In this document: in pieces, positions 35,189 through 44,700 of the stretch
Position numbering within the stretch: position 1 is the stretch's first letter
Layout of the letters: each line of letters begins with the position of its first letter
Source: Chitinophaga dinghuensis
GTDB lineage: Bacteria > Bacteroidota > Bacteroidia > Chitinophagales > Chitinophagaceae
DNA length: 64,000 bases
Assembly: GCF_003259435.1 (NCBI RefSeq)
Contig: NZ_QLMA01000010.1
Coordinates: 186,001-250,000, forward strand
Reading direction: 5' to 3'
Notes under the pieces: generated by a model
Seen by the model: only the letters and a program-made list of their open reading frames with translations
Database searches by the model: none
What the model was told of the DNA's origin: nothing
Position numbers and translations under genes: made by a program

Positions 35189-35364
35189 CAATACACACTC
35201 GCGACAGGTGAAAAACAACACCCACACTAATTAAAAGAATAGAAAAAATCAGGTAACTTTATACCTTAATTTCCGTTCACCATTCCACCGCTTCTTTAAG
35301 ATGCTGCTAACCTGGAAACTATAATTCTAAGCGGAGAATGCACTGTGTGAACACCCAATATACT

Positions 35365-38244
35365 ATGGCAAAGAAAAAAGAGAATGTATCCGCCGCGCCG
35401 GCTCCTCAGATACTTTCAGATGACCATATCGCCGTTTTCGGCGCAAGGGAACATAATCTGAAAAATCTGGACCTGCAGTTGCCCAAAAACAAACTGGTAG
35501 TAATCACCGGTATCAGCGGTAGTGGAAAATCTTCACTGGCCTTTGATACCATCTACGCAGAAGGCCAACGCCGCTATATGGAGAGCTTTTCCGCATATGC
35601 ACGCCAGTTCATCGGCGACATGGAAAGACCCAATGTGGATAAAATCACCGGCTTGTCACCCGTGATCTCCATAGAACAAAAAACGACCAACAAAAACCCA
35701 CGTTCTACCGTAGGTACCATCACCGAGATTTACGACTTCCTCCGATTGCTGTTCGCCCGCGTCGGTATTGCCTATTCTTACAATACCAACAAACGGATGA
35801 CCCGCTTCTCTGAAGAAGAAATTATCGCACATCTCTTCAAAAATTTCAACAAGAAAAAACTGGTCATACTCGCACCCCTCGTGCGCGGCCGTAAAGGTCA
35901 CTACCGCGAACTCTTTGAACAGGTACGCAAACAAGGCTACCTCAAAGTACGCGTAGACGGAGAAATCCTCGATCTTAAAGAACGGATGCAGGTAGACCGT
36001 TATAAAATACATGATATTGAACTGGTAATCGACCGCATACAGGTCCAGGAAGACGCGCGTACCCGTATCAGTCAAAGCGTTCAAAAAGCGCTGACCATGG
36101 GCAAAGGCCTGCTGTTCATCCAGGACCACGACAGTGGAAAAGTGAGCCAGTTCAGTAAACAGTTGATGTGTGAAGACACCGGCCTCTCTTACGAGGAACC
36201 ATCCCCTAATACATTCTCCTTCAACTCTCCCTATGGCGCATGCCCACGCTGTAAAGGTCTCGGTAGCATCTACCAGATCGATATGGATGAAGTCATCCCC
36301 GACTATAGCATATCCCTCAATGAGGGCGGCCTCAAACCACTGGGAGAAGCCCGCGATACCTTTACCTTTAAACAGGTACAACAACTCGCGAAAAAATATA
36401 AATTCTCCCTCACCGGGCCGATCTCCGATATCCCGAAAAAAGCGCTCAACGTTTTACTCTTCGGCGATGAAAACGGATCTCTGGACCAAAATGTGGACAT
36501 CGAAGCTCCCAGCGGCGATATCAGCAAATACTCCACAGAATTCGAAGGCGTAGTAAATACAGTACGCCGCTATTTCGCAGATACCTCCTCCGATCACGTA
36601 CGTACCTGGGCGGAAAGTTTCATGCAATTGAGCACCTGCCCGGAATGTAATGGTACCCGACTGAAAAAAGAAAGCCTGTTCTTTAAAGTAGACGAGAAAA
36701 ATATTTCCGAACTGGGAAATATGGACCTGGATAAACTCCAGCAATGGTTCAGCAATATCGAAGACAGACTGGAAAATAAACAGAATGTAATCGCCAAAGA
36801 TATCCTGAAAGAAATCCGGGAAAGATTAGGCTTCCTGCTAAACGTAGGCTTAAGCTATCTGACCCTGAATCGGGCTACCCGCACCCTCAGTGGTGGCGAA
36901 TCTCAGCGTATCCGCCTGGCTACCCAGATAGGCTCTCAGTTAATGGGGATCACCTATATCCTGGATGAACCCAGCATCGGCCTCCATCAACGCGATAACA
37001 TGCAACTGATCGACGCCCTCCGCAACCTGAAAGATATGGGCAATACCGTTATCGTTGTTGAACACGATAAGGATATCATGCTCCATGCGGATCACCTGAT
37101 AGATATTGGCCCTGGCGCTGGCGTTCATGGCGGACAAATAGTAGCCTCCGGAACTCCAAAAGAAATGCTTCGCCTGAAAACGCCTACTGCTGGCTATTTG
37201 AATGGGTCGACCTCTGCACCTATTCCGGAAAGACGTAAAGGCAACGGCAACAGTCTTGAACTCAAAGGCGTTACCGGCAACAACCTGAAAAATGTGAACG
37301 TGAAATTCCCATTGGGCACTTTCATATGCGTAACAGGCGTTTCAGGAAGCGGAAAATCCACCCTGATCAATGAAACATTATACCCTATTCTCTCTAAACA
37401 TGCGTACGATTCCAAACTCGTACCTATGCCATACAAGAGCATAAAAGGGCTGGAAAATATTGATAAGGTGATTGAAATTGATCAATCCCCCATCGGACGT
37501 ACGCCTCGAAGTAACCCTGCTACCTATTGCGGATTCTTTACGGATATTCGTACCCTCTTTGCACAAGTACCGGAAGCCAAAATCCGTGGGTACAATGCCG
37601 GCCGCTTCTCTTTCAACGTGAAAACTGGTCGCTGTGACGTTTGTGAAGGCGGTGGCATGCGTGTCATCGAAATGAACTTCCTCCCGGACGTATACGTACA
37701 CTGCGAAAAGTGTAACGGTCGCCGTTATAACAGGGAAACCCTCGAAATCCGCTACAAAGGCAAATCGATCTCCGATGTACTGGACATGACGGTAGACGAA
37801 GCAGTGGAATTCTTCCAGGCAGTTCCATGGATCTACCGTAAGATCAAAACCTTACAGGATGTAGGTCTGGGCTATATTACCCTGGGCCAGTCGGCTGTAA
37901 CCCTCTCCGGAGGAGAAGCACAGCGTGTTAAGCTGGCTACAGAGCTGTCCAAAAAAGATACTGGTAAAACCATCTATATCCTGGATGAACCAACTACCGG
38001 TCTGCACTTCCAGGATATTCAACTGTTACTGCAGGTACTGAACAAACTGGTAGACCGTGGCAATACCGTCCTGGTAATTGAACATAACCTGGATGTTATC
38101 AAGATGGCCGATTACATCGTAGACCTAGGCCCTGAAGGTGGCGCCGGCGGCGGTACTATCCTCTGCACCGGTACTCCTGAACAAGTAGTTACCTGTAAAG
38201 AAAGCCATACTGCGCGTTTTCTGAAAAAGGAGCTGGGAATTTAA
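35365..38244 (+). CDS. uvrA: Excinuclease ABC subunit A
   Basis: A 959-residue damage-sensing ATPase of nucleotide excision repair that loads UvrB. The start at 35365 (MAKKKEN) is preferred; an in-frame ATG nine codons upstream is possible. Two ABC modules are seen. The first has Walker A GISGSGKSSLAFD near 50, signature LSGGESQRIRLATQIG and Walker B YILDEPSIGLHQRD. The second has GVSGSGKSTLINE near 665, LSGGEAQRVKLATELSK and YILDEPTTGLHFQD. Zinc-finger cysteines occur in CPRCKGLG, CPECNGTRL, CDVCEGGGM and CEKCNGRRYN. Length is normal for UvrA. Two small lipoprotein/membrane genes follow on the same strand after 24 nt. Confidence 0.97.
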   Translation: MAKKKENVSAAPAPQILSDDHIAVFGAREHNLKNLDLQLPKNKLVVITGISGSGKSSLAFDTIYAEGQRRYMESFSAYARQFIGDMERPNVDKITGLSPVISIEQKTTNKNPRSTVGTITEIYDFLRLLFARVGIAYSYNTNKRMTRFSEEEIIAHLFKNFNKKKLVILAPLVRGRKGHYRELFEQVRKQGYLKVRVDGEILDLKERMQVDRYKIHDIELVIDRIQVQEDARTRISQSVQKALTMGKGLLFIQDHDSGKVSQFSKQLMCEDTGLSYEEPSPNTFSFNSPYGACPRCKGLGSIYQIDMDEVIPDYSISLNEGGLKPLGEARDTFTFKQVQQLAKKYKFSLTGPISDIPKKALNVLLFGDENGSLDQNVDIEAPSGDISKYSTEFEGVVNTVRRYFADTSSDHVRTWAESFMQLSTCPECNGTRLKKESLFFKVDEKNISELGNMDLDKLQQWFSNIEDRLENKQNVIAKDILKEIRERLGFLLNVGLSYLTLNRATRTLSGGESQRIRLATQIGSQLMGITYILDEPSIGLHQRDNMQLIDALRNLKDMGNTVIVVEHDKDIMLHADHLIDIGPGAGVHGGQIVASGTPKEMLRLKTPTAGYLNGSTSAPIPERRKGNGNSLELKGVTGNNLKNVNVKFPLGTFICVTGVSGSGKSTLINETLYPILSKHAYDSKLVPMPYKSIKGLENIDKVIEIDQSPIGRTPRSNPATYCGFFTDIRTLFAQVPEAKIRGYNAGRFSFNVKTGRCDVCEGGGMRVIEMNFLPDVYVHCEKCNGRRYNRETLEIRYKGKSISDVLDMTVDEAVEFFQAVPWIYRKIKTLQDVGLGYITLGQSAVTLSGGEAQRVKLATELSKKDTGKTIYILDEPTTGLHFQDIQLLLQVLNKLVDRGNTVLVIEHNLDVIKMADYIVDLGPEGGAGGGTILCTGTPEQVVTCKESHTARFLKKELGI

Positions 38245-38268
38245 TATATTGCCAACGGAAATTTCAGC

Positions 38269-38745
38269 ATGAAGAATATTTATAAACTATTGATCGCAGG
38301 CGCATTCCTTCTGGGAATGGCCGCCTGCGAAAATGAAACGAAAGTCTGCGACCAAACGCTGCGTGCCGACCTGCATATAGGTTTTAAACACGACAGTGCC
38401 GGAATTGTCAGGGATACCATCTTCAGAGCCGTTACCACACTGGCACTGAACCGCGATACCCTGCTTAAGAATTCCAATACAGGCACCATCTATTTTCCAC
38501 TGTCGCCAGTAGCCGACAGTAGCCAGTTCCTGGTGAAAATAGACTCTCTCCTCCAGGGAGATACTATCACGTTCAGGTACCAACGTACTCCACAATTCAT
38601 CTCCGCCGGATGTGGCTTTGGAACTACTTTCATCCTGGATACTGTACTGTTTACCTCTCACATGATCGATTCCGTCCAGATAATCACTAAGTCCGTAACC
38701 AATAGCAATGACACGCACCTTTATATTTACTATTTTAACGAGTAG
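38269..38745 (+). CDS. DUF6452 family lipoprotein
   Basis: A 158-residue lipoprotein with signal MKNIYKLLIAGAFLLGMAAC and lipobox Cys20. The mature protein is beta-rich, with conserved cysteines near 27 and 115 (VCDQTLRA and SAGCGFGTTF). It matches the Bacteroidota DUF6452 family, which has no known function and is commonly encoded beside DUF6048, as here. Its 3' end overlaps the next gene by 38 bp, which implies coupled translation and a shared envelope role. Confidence 0.8.
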   Translation: MKNIYKLLIAGAFLLGMAACENETKVCDQTLRADLHIGFKHDSAGIVRDTIFRAVTTLALNRDTLLKNSNTGTIYFPLSPVADSSQFLVKIDSLLQGDTITFRYQRTPQFISAGCGFGTTFILDTVLFTSHMIDSVQIITKSVTNSNDTHLYIYYFNE

Positions 38746-39502
38746 CTGCCTGTTCAGCTTTGCCGCGTTGGCCCAAAACAAGCCAGCAACGCCTACTGCC
38801 AAACCAGCAGATACTTCGCATGTCATCACCAAAGGGAAAATCCTCCCTGAGCAGAAAGACAGCTCATGGCTGATCCCTGGCGGATTACGACTAGGAGTGG
38901 ACTTGAGCCGCTTCATTAATAATGCGTACTATCCTTATCGTCAGGAATACACCGTGGTGGCAGATGCCAGAATCAGCCCACGACTGTTCGCCGCTATTGA
39001 ACTGGGATATACGAATACGCCTCACTCAGATTCCAATTATACCTACAAAGGAAACGGTATGTTTGCCACCCTGGGTATAGATTATAACTTCCTGAAAAGA
39101 CAATATCCTACCGAAAGAAATATGTTCTTTGGCGGACTTCGCTACGGATTCTCCCACTTCAATTATGAAGTGCCTTCCTATACCCAACATGCGCCCTATT
39201 GGGGCGGCCAGGTAACCGGAAGCTTCCCTAAAACCAATGCCAATGCACATTGGATAGAACTGGTACTGGGACTCAAAACCGAAGTGTTGAAGAATCTTTT
39301 CCTGGGATGGAATGTGAGAGAAAGAATTTTGCTGAATACAGTAAAAACGAATGAATTTACACCTCTGACCATTCCCGGTTTCGGAAGTGGCAGCAAACGG
39401 GCCGTTTTCGATATGCAGTACACGATTTCTTACGTGATACCTTTCTACAAAATCAGAGAACATTATCACCCGCCAGCACCGAAAAAGATGCCTAAAAAAT
39501 AA
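38708..39502 (+). CDS. DUF6048 family outer-membrane protein
   Basis: A 264-residue secreted protein with signal peptide MTRTFIFTILTSSCLFSFAALA. After a Pro/Ala/Thr-rich linker, alternating amphipathic strands follow (GLRLGVDLSRF, LFAAIELGYTN, MFATLGIDYNFL, MFFGGLRYGFSHFNYEV, WIELVLGLKTEV, YTISYVIPFY), indicating a small beta barrel in the outer membrane. It matches the DUF6048 family and is paired by a 38-bp overlap with the DUF6452 lipoprotein. The function is unknown; a barrel plus partner lipoprotein is the natural reading. The Pro/Lys-rich C-terminus (PPAPKKMPKK) is unusual for a barrel that ends in an aromatic residue. Confidence 0.8.
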   Translation: MTRTFIFTILTSSCLFSFAALAQNKPATPTAKPADTSHVITKGKILPEQKDSSWLIPGGLRLGVDLSRFINNAYYPYRQEYTVVADARISPRLFAAIELGYTNTPHSDSNYTYKGNGMFATLGIDYNFLKRQYPTERNMFFGGLRYGFSHFNYEVPSYTQHAPYWGGQVTGSFPKTNANAHWIELVLGLKTEVLKNLFLGWNVRERILLNTVKTNEFTPLTIPGFGSGSKRAVFDMQYTISYVIPFYKIREHYHPPAPKKMPKK

Positions 39503-39520
39503 ATTTCTTGCGGTGACCAA

Positions 39521-39670
39521 AGCGGATTTTTTTCTCGCAAAGGCGCAAAGAGGCAAAGCAGCAAAGAGTTTTGTTTAAAAAAGCAGCAAAGGATTATATG
39601 ATGTTGAAATAACAAAATATAATCCTTTGCTGCTTTCTTGCTTATGCTGCTTTGCGAGAAAAAATCCGCT
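39521..39670. repeat. 150-bp imperfect inverted-repeat element (CGCAAAG type)
   Basis: The outer arms (AGCGGATTTTTTTCTCGCAA at 39521-39540; CTTTGCGAGAAAAAATCCGCT ending at 39670) are near-perfect complements. A 20-bp perfect inner stem (39580-39599 with 39617-39636) surrounds a 17-nt loop. GCAAAG units recur within it (CGCAAAG, GGCAAAG, AGCAAAG). Similar CGCAAAG-rich elements occur in many Bacteroidota intergenic regions (from memory). It lies between convergent genes and may also act as a terminator. Confidence 0.75.
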
Positions 39671-39683
39671 CCGCGAGAAAAAA

Positions 39684-40124
39684 CTACTTCAGCATTTCCA
39701 CATGCGGAATGCCATCTTCCATATAAGTATCGCTAACCGTTTTGAACCCCAGCGACCCATAAAATTGCTCCAGGTATTGCTGAGCCCCAATACGAACCGG
39801 CTGTTCGCCAAACTGCTGATACAACTGGCGCAGCGACTCTTCCATCAATTCCCTGCCAGCGCCCTTCCCACGGGCAAATGGCGCAGTCACCACTCTTCCT
39901 ATACTAGCTTCCGCAAACTTGATTCCTTTATCAAAAAGTCGCGTATAAGCCGCCAACTGGTTATTCGCATCATATCCCATGAGATGCAGGGCCTTCTGGT
40001 CCGCAAAATCCATATCCAGGTACGGACAATTCTGCTCCACTACAAATACCTCACTGCGCAAATGCAGCAGGGCATAGAGTTCTGTGATAGTCAAATCGCT
40101 AAACTTTTTTATCTCCCAACGCAT
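39684..40124 (-). CDS. GNAT family N-acetyltransferase (ElaA type)
   Basis: A 146-residue acetyltransferase. The N-terminus WEIKKFSDLTITELYALLHLRSEVFVVEQNCPYLDMDFAD is the ElaA-family signature, with the conserved RxxVFVVEQ-CPYxDxD segment. The acetyl-CoA pyrophosphate loop is in VTAPFARGKGAGRELMEE near residues 84-101. The C-terminal PVRIGAQQYLEQFYGSLGFKTVS is the usual end of the GNAT fold. ElaA proteins acetylate small molecules or proteins, with substrate unknown. It is monocistronic and its 3' end meets the CGCAAAG element. Confidence 0.9.
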   Translation of the reverse strand: MRWEIKKFSDLTITELYALLHLRSEVFVVEQNCPYLDMDFADQKALHLMGYDANNQLAAYTRLFDKGIKFAEASIGRVVTAPFARGKGAGRELMEESLRQLYQQFGEQPVRIGAQQYLEQFYGSLGFKTVSDTYMEDGIPHVEMLK

Positions 40125-40231
40125 AGTCTGTTATTTTTAAAGCATTTATGCTGTTCGCATAAAAATACAGGAAGCTTTGAATAATCCTGTTATTTTTATC
40201 CCCCGGATGAACATTTAAATCAAAGCACAAC

Positions 40232-41722
40232 ATGGGAACCAGCATTAACCCGTTCCTCTCATTGGAACACATCACGGTAAGATATCTTGATAAAACCCTC
40301 TTTTCCAACATCTCCTGGGATATCCAACCCAATGAACAATGGGCCATTACAGGCCCCGGAGGCTCCGGAAAAACAGCCCTACTGAATACAATCCTTGGTA
40401 AGTTCAATATTATCAATGGTAGCATTCATTATCACTTTTATGAGGAATGGCGACAAAAACACACCGTTACCGATCCTTACTTCAATTATCGTAACCTGAT
40501 TGCCTATGTAGGCCATCACCATACCTTTAAGAATAATTCCAATACCACCACGGACTTCTACTACCAGCAACGGTTTAACAGTATGGATTCCGAAAACTCC
40601 GCCACCGTAAGGGAACATCTGGATATTACTGAAGTGCCGGCATTACTGGCGCCACTGAAAATCCATGCGCTCCTGGATAAACGATTACTCAAGCTTTCCA
40701 ACGGAGAAACACGCCGGGTGATGATTGCACATGCCCTGCTGAAAAAGCCTCAGCTACTGATGCTCGACAATCCCTACATCGGCCTGGATGTTCAGACCAG
40801 AAAGGATTTCAGCAATATGGTCAATGAAATAATAGCCGGCGGCACCACAGTACTGTTGTCTACCTCACCACAGGAAATACCAGAACATATTACGCATGTC
40901 CTTACGCTGGAAAATGGCACTATAACGGGTAAGTATACACGAGAAAAGTTTATGGAGATGGAAGTCGCTCCACAACGCCAGGCGCAACTCCCGGCATTGA
41001 AAGCGGATGTCATCGCGCAGCTGGTTCAACATACCAACCAGGCCTCCTTCGAGCATATTATCCGTATGGAAAATATCCGGGTGAAATATGGCGAAACAAT
41101 GATTCTGGATGACATCAACTGGACTGTTCGGCAGCACGAAAAATGGGCATTGCTGGGGCATAACGGCGCAGGAAAATCCACTTTACTGAGTCTTGTAAAT
41201 GGCGATAACCCACAAGCCTATGCCAATAAACTATGGCTTTTTGACCGCAGACGAGGCTCAGGAGAGAGCATATGGGACATCAAGAAAAGAATAGGCTTCA
41301 TTTCTCCGGAACTTCATCAATATTTCACAGCCAGAGATAACTGTATGCAAGTGATCTGCTCCGGGTTCTCTGATATCATTGGCAGTACAAAACCGGCCAC
41401 CGAAGCCCAGAAAAGTATCGCCGCCGGATGGATGGAAGTACTGGAAATCAGCCATGCAGCAACTGTTCCGTTCAAACAAATGCCAGAAAGCACGCAGCGA
41501 CTGGTTTTGCTGGCACGCGCACTGGTTAAAAATCCGCCCCTTCTCATCTTTGATGAACCTTGCCAGGGACTGGACCAACAACAAAAGGACCATTTCAAGC
41601 AGGTAATCGAACAACTCTGCGAACATATGCCTGTTACCCTGGTGTATGTTACCCACTATGAAGAGGAATTACCTGCCTGCGTCAACAAATTCCTGCGCCT
41701 GGAAAGGGGCCACATGATATAA
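40232..41722 (+). CDS. Tandem ABC ATPase (ModF/PhrA-like) with one degenerate site
   Basis: A 496-residue soluble protein with two ABC domains and no membrane segment. Domain 1 has Walker A GPGGSGKTALL near 38-48, an intact signature LSNGETRRV near 153-161, and Walker B LLMLDNPYIGLD, where the catalytic Glu is Asn. Domain 2 has Walker [12 protein letters not shown] near 310-320, a degenerate signature MPESTQRLV, and Walker B LLIFDEPCQGLD with Glu. One composite site (domain 2 Walker motifs with domain 1 signature) is therefore complete and the other is degenerate. The overall shape resembles ModF of E. coli, of unclear function. No permease is nearby. Confidence 0.85.
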   Translation: MGTSINPFLSLEHITVRYLDKTLFSNISWDIQPNEQWAITGPGGSGKTALLNTILGKFNIINGSIHYHFYEEWRQKHTVTDPYFNYRNLIAYVGHHHTFKNNSNTTTDFYYQQRFNSMDSENSATVREHLDITEVPALLAPLKIHALLDKRLLKLSNGETRRVMIAHALLKKPQLLMLDNPYIGLDVQTRKDFSNMVNEIIAGGTTVLLSTSPQEIPEHITHVLTLENGTITGKYTREKFMEMEVAPQRQAQLPALKADVIAQLVQHTNQASFEHIIRMENIRVKYGETMILDDINWTVRQHEKWALLGHNGAGKSTLLSLVNGDNPQAYANKLWLFDRRRGSGESIWDIKKRIGFISPELHQYFTARDNCMQVICSGFSDIIGSTKPATEAQKSIAAGWMEVLEISHAATVPFKQMPESTQRLVLLARALVKNPPLLIFDEPCQGLDQQQKDHFKQVIEQLCEHMPVTLVYVTHYEEELPACVNKFLRLERGHMI

Positions 41723-41766
41723 TATGTATATTCGCACCAACTATAGTTAATCACCATAATAAATTC

Positions 41767-44700
41767 GTGATGTTCCCAAAACTACGTTTTGCTATTCTGG
41801 CATCCTTATTTTGTGTAGCTGCTGTTTGTTTGTTCGACGGTTGTCGGACAACTAAAAAGGAACCCAATACGGCTTATGCTAAGTATATCGAAGCATATAC
41901 TGCCGGTATTATTTCCAAACAAAGCGCTATCCGGGTACACCTTGCCGGGCAAGCTAATGTTACACACACTGAGAATGAACCTGTAGACAAACAGGTATTC
42001 GATTTTTCTCCTTCCATTAAAGGAAAAACCTACTGGATCGATGCTACCACCATCGAATTCAGACCCGATGAAAACCTTCAACCTGGTAAAAAGTACAGCG
42101 CGAAATTCAGCCTGGGTAAGGTCATGAATGTTCCTTCAGATCTCAAATCTTTTGATTTTGATTTCAAAGTAATGGACCCTTCTTTCAGCGTAGATCTGGG
42201 AGGATTAAAATCGGAAAACAACACCTCTCTGGACCGAATGACGTTCTCCGGCACTATCACTACCGCCGATGCTGAACAACCGCAGGTCATAGAGAAAATT
42301 CTGACTGCTAACTATCTCGGAAAATCCCTTCCCATTAAATGGGAACATAACGCAGCAGAACATACCTCTAAATTTACCATCAGCGGTATCGTTCAACAGC
42401 AGAATGCCAGCACCATGGACATCACCTGGTCAGGCGCTCCGCTGAAGATCAGCAATGATGGTAAACAAACCGTAGATGTTCCTGCTATCGGAGATTTTAA
42501 AGTACTGGATGTAAAAGCCATGTCCGATCCGGAACAACACCTGCTGATTCAGTTCTCTGATCCTATCAGCATGGCCCAGTCACTGGAAGGACTGATCTCT
42601 ATCAGCGGACAGAGCGATCTGCGCTACAGCATTGATGGTAGCGAAGTACGCGTATATGCGCCTAATCGACTCGAAGGGAATTACTCTGTTGTCATCAACG
42701 AGGGTATTCTCAACATCACAGATAAAAAACTCGGTAAATCATATACCTCCAATGTTAACTTCGAGAATACCATGCCTTCCGTGGAAATCCCCGGAAAGGG
42801 CGTAATTCTGCCGGAAAGTAACAAAATGGTGATGCCTTTTGAAGCCGTCAACCTGAATGCGGTGGATGTCTCCATCATCAAAATTTTCGAGAATAATATC
42901 CCGCAATATCTTCAGCGCAACGACCTGAACGGTTCTACGGAACTGCGTCGTGTAGGCCGTCCGGTGGTAGTGAAAACGATCCGACTGGATAATGATAAAT
43001 CATTGAACCTGCATAAGAAAAACCGATTCTTCCTGGACCTGGATCAACTGATTCGTTCAGAGCCCGGAGCTATTTATCGTATTACCATTGGCTTCCGCAG
43101 ATCTTATGCCCTCGCTTCCTGCGCAGCTAAATCTGGAGAAAGCGATGATAACGCAGCCAGTACGCCTGATTTCTCCGATGAAGACGCAGACTATTACGGC
43201 GAAAAGGTGGATGAAGATGATGATTTCTGGCAGAGATACGATTACTACTACCCAATGGGCTTCAAATGGGATGAGCGCGACGATCCTTGTACGCCGTCTT
43301 ATTATAACAAAGAAAGATGGGTATCCCGCAACGTAATTTCCTCCAACATCGGTCTGACCGCCAAGCGCGGCAACGATAACAGTATGCTCGTTGCCGTTAC
43401 AGATATACGCGATACCAAACCTTTAATGGCCGTAGAACTGGAACTGCTGGACTACCAGAACCAGGTGATCTTCAAAACCAAGAGCGATGGCGACGGTCTC
43501 GCTACTTTCGACCTGAAACGTAAACCATACCTACTGGTAGCGAAAAAAGGCACCGAACGCGGCTACCTCAAACTGGACGATGGTTCCTCCCTTCCTCTCA
43601 GCAGATTTGATGTGCAGGGCGAGGAAGTACAGCAAGGTATTAAAGGTTTCCTATATGGTGAGCGCGGTGTTTGGCGCCCGGGAGATAGTATCTACCTGAC
43701 CTTCATCCTGGAAGATAAAGACAAGAAACTACCTGCCGATATGCCGGTGACAATGGAGCTGTATAACCCTAAAGGACAGCTCTATAAACGCATCAATTCC
43801 AACTCCAGTCTGAATGGCTTCTACTCCTTCGCTACGGCTACACAACCAGATGATATTACTGGTAGCTGGTTAGCGAAAGTAAAAGTAGGCGGCGCCACCT
43901 TCACCAAGAATGTACGCGTGGAAACCGTGAAGCCGAACCGCCTGAAAATAAAAATGGACTTCAAAAACAATATGCTGACCAAAGCCTCCAGTACCGGAGA
44001 ATTGTCGGCAATGTGGTTGTTCGGCGCTACTGCCCAACACCTGAAGGCCAAGGTGGACGTGTCTCTCACTCAACAAAAAACAAGCTTTAAAGGCTTTAAT
44101 GATTATAGTTTCGATGACCCGGTAACCCACTTCGAAACAGAAAATAAAACCATCTTCGAAGGAAGTCTGAATGATAATGGTACCGCTCCGGTAAATGCCA
44201 ATATCCAACTGGGTAAACCGGCGCCAGGACAACTGAAAGCCAACTTCGAAGTGAAAGTGTTTGAACCAGGCGGCGATTTCAGTATTGATAATTTCTCCCT
44301 GCCATACAATCCATATTCCACTTATGCAGGTCTGCGCATTCCTGCCGGCGATCGTACCACAGGTATGTTACTCACCGACCAGGCGCATATGATTGATATC
44401 GTGGATGTGGATGATCAGGGTAGACTGACTTCCGGTAGCAAACAAGTACAGGTAGAGCTCTATAAAATCCGCTGGAGATGGTGGTGGGATGGAAGTGATG
44501 AAGATTCATATTCCAACTTTACACAAGACAGCTACAACCAACTGCTGCAGAAAGAAACCATTACCCTTAGCAATGGTAAAGGGAAATGGCCGCTGCGTAT
44601 CAATTCGCCGGAATGGGGTCGTTTCCTCATCCGCGTGAAGGACCTGGAAAGTGGCCATACTGCCGGTAAATCCGTATATATCGATTATCCGGGATGGGCA

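Larger units (their letters stand above)
35035..35364. other. 330-nt intergenic region between fabF and uvrA
   Basis: It holds the fabF terminator (35055-35085), a tandem palindromic element (35099-35188) and the uvrA upstream region. TAACTTTA at 35254-35261 is a possible -7 box for uvrA, which would give a leader of about 100 nt. No gene is seen. Confidence 0.5.
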
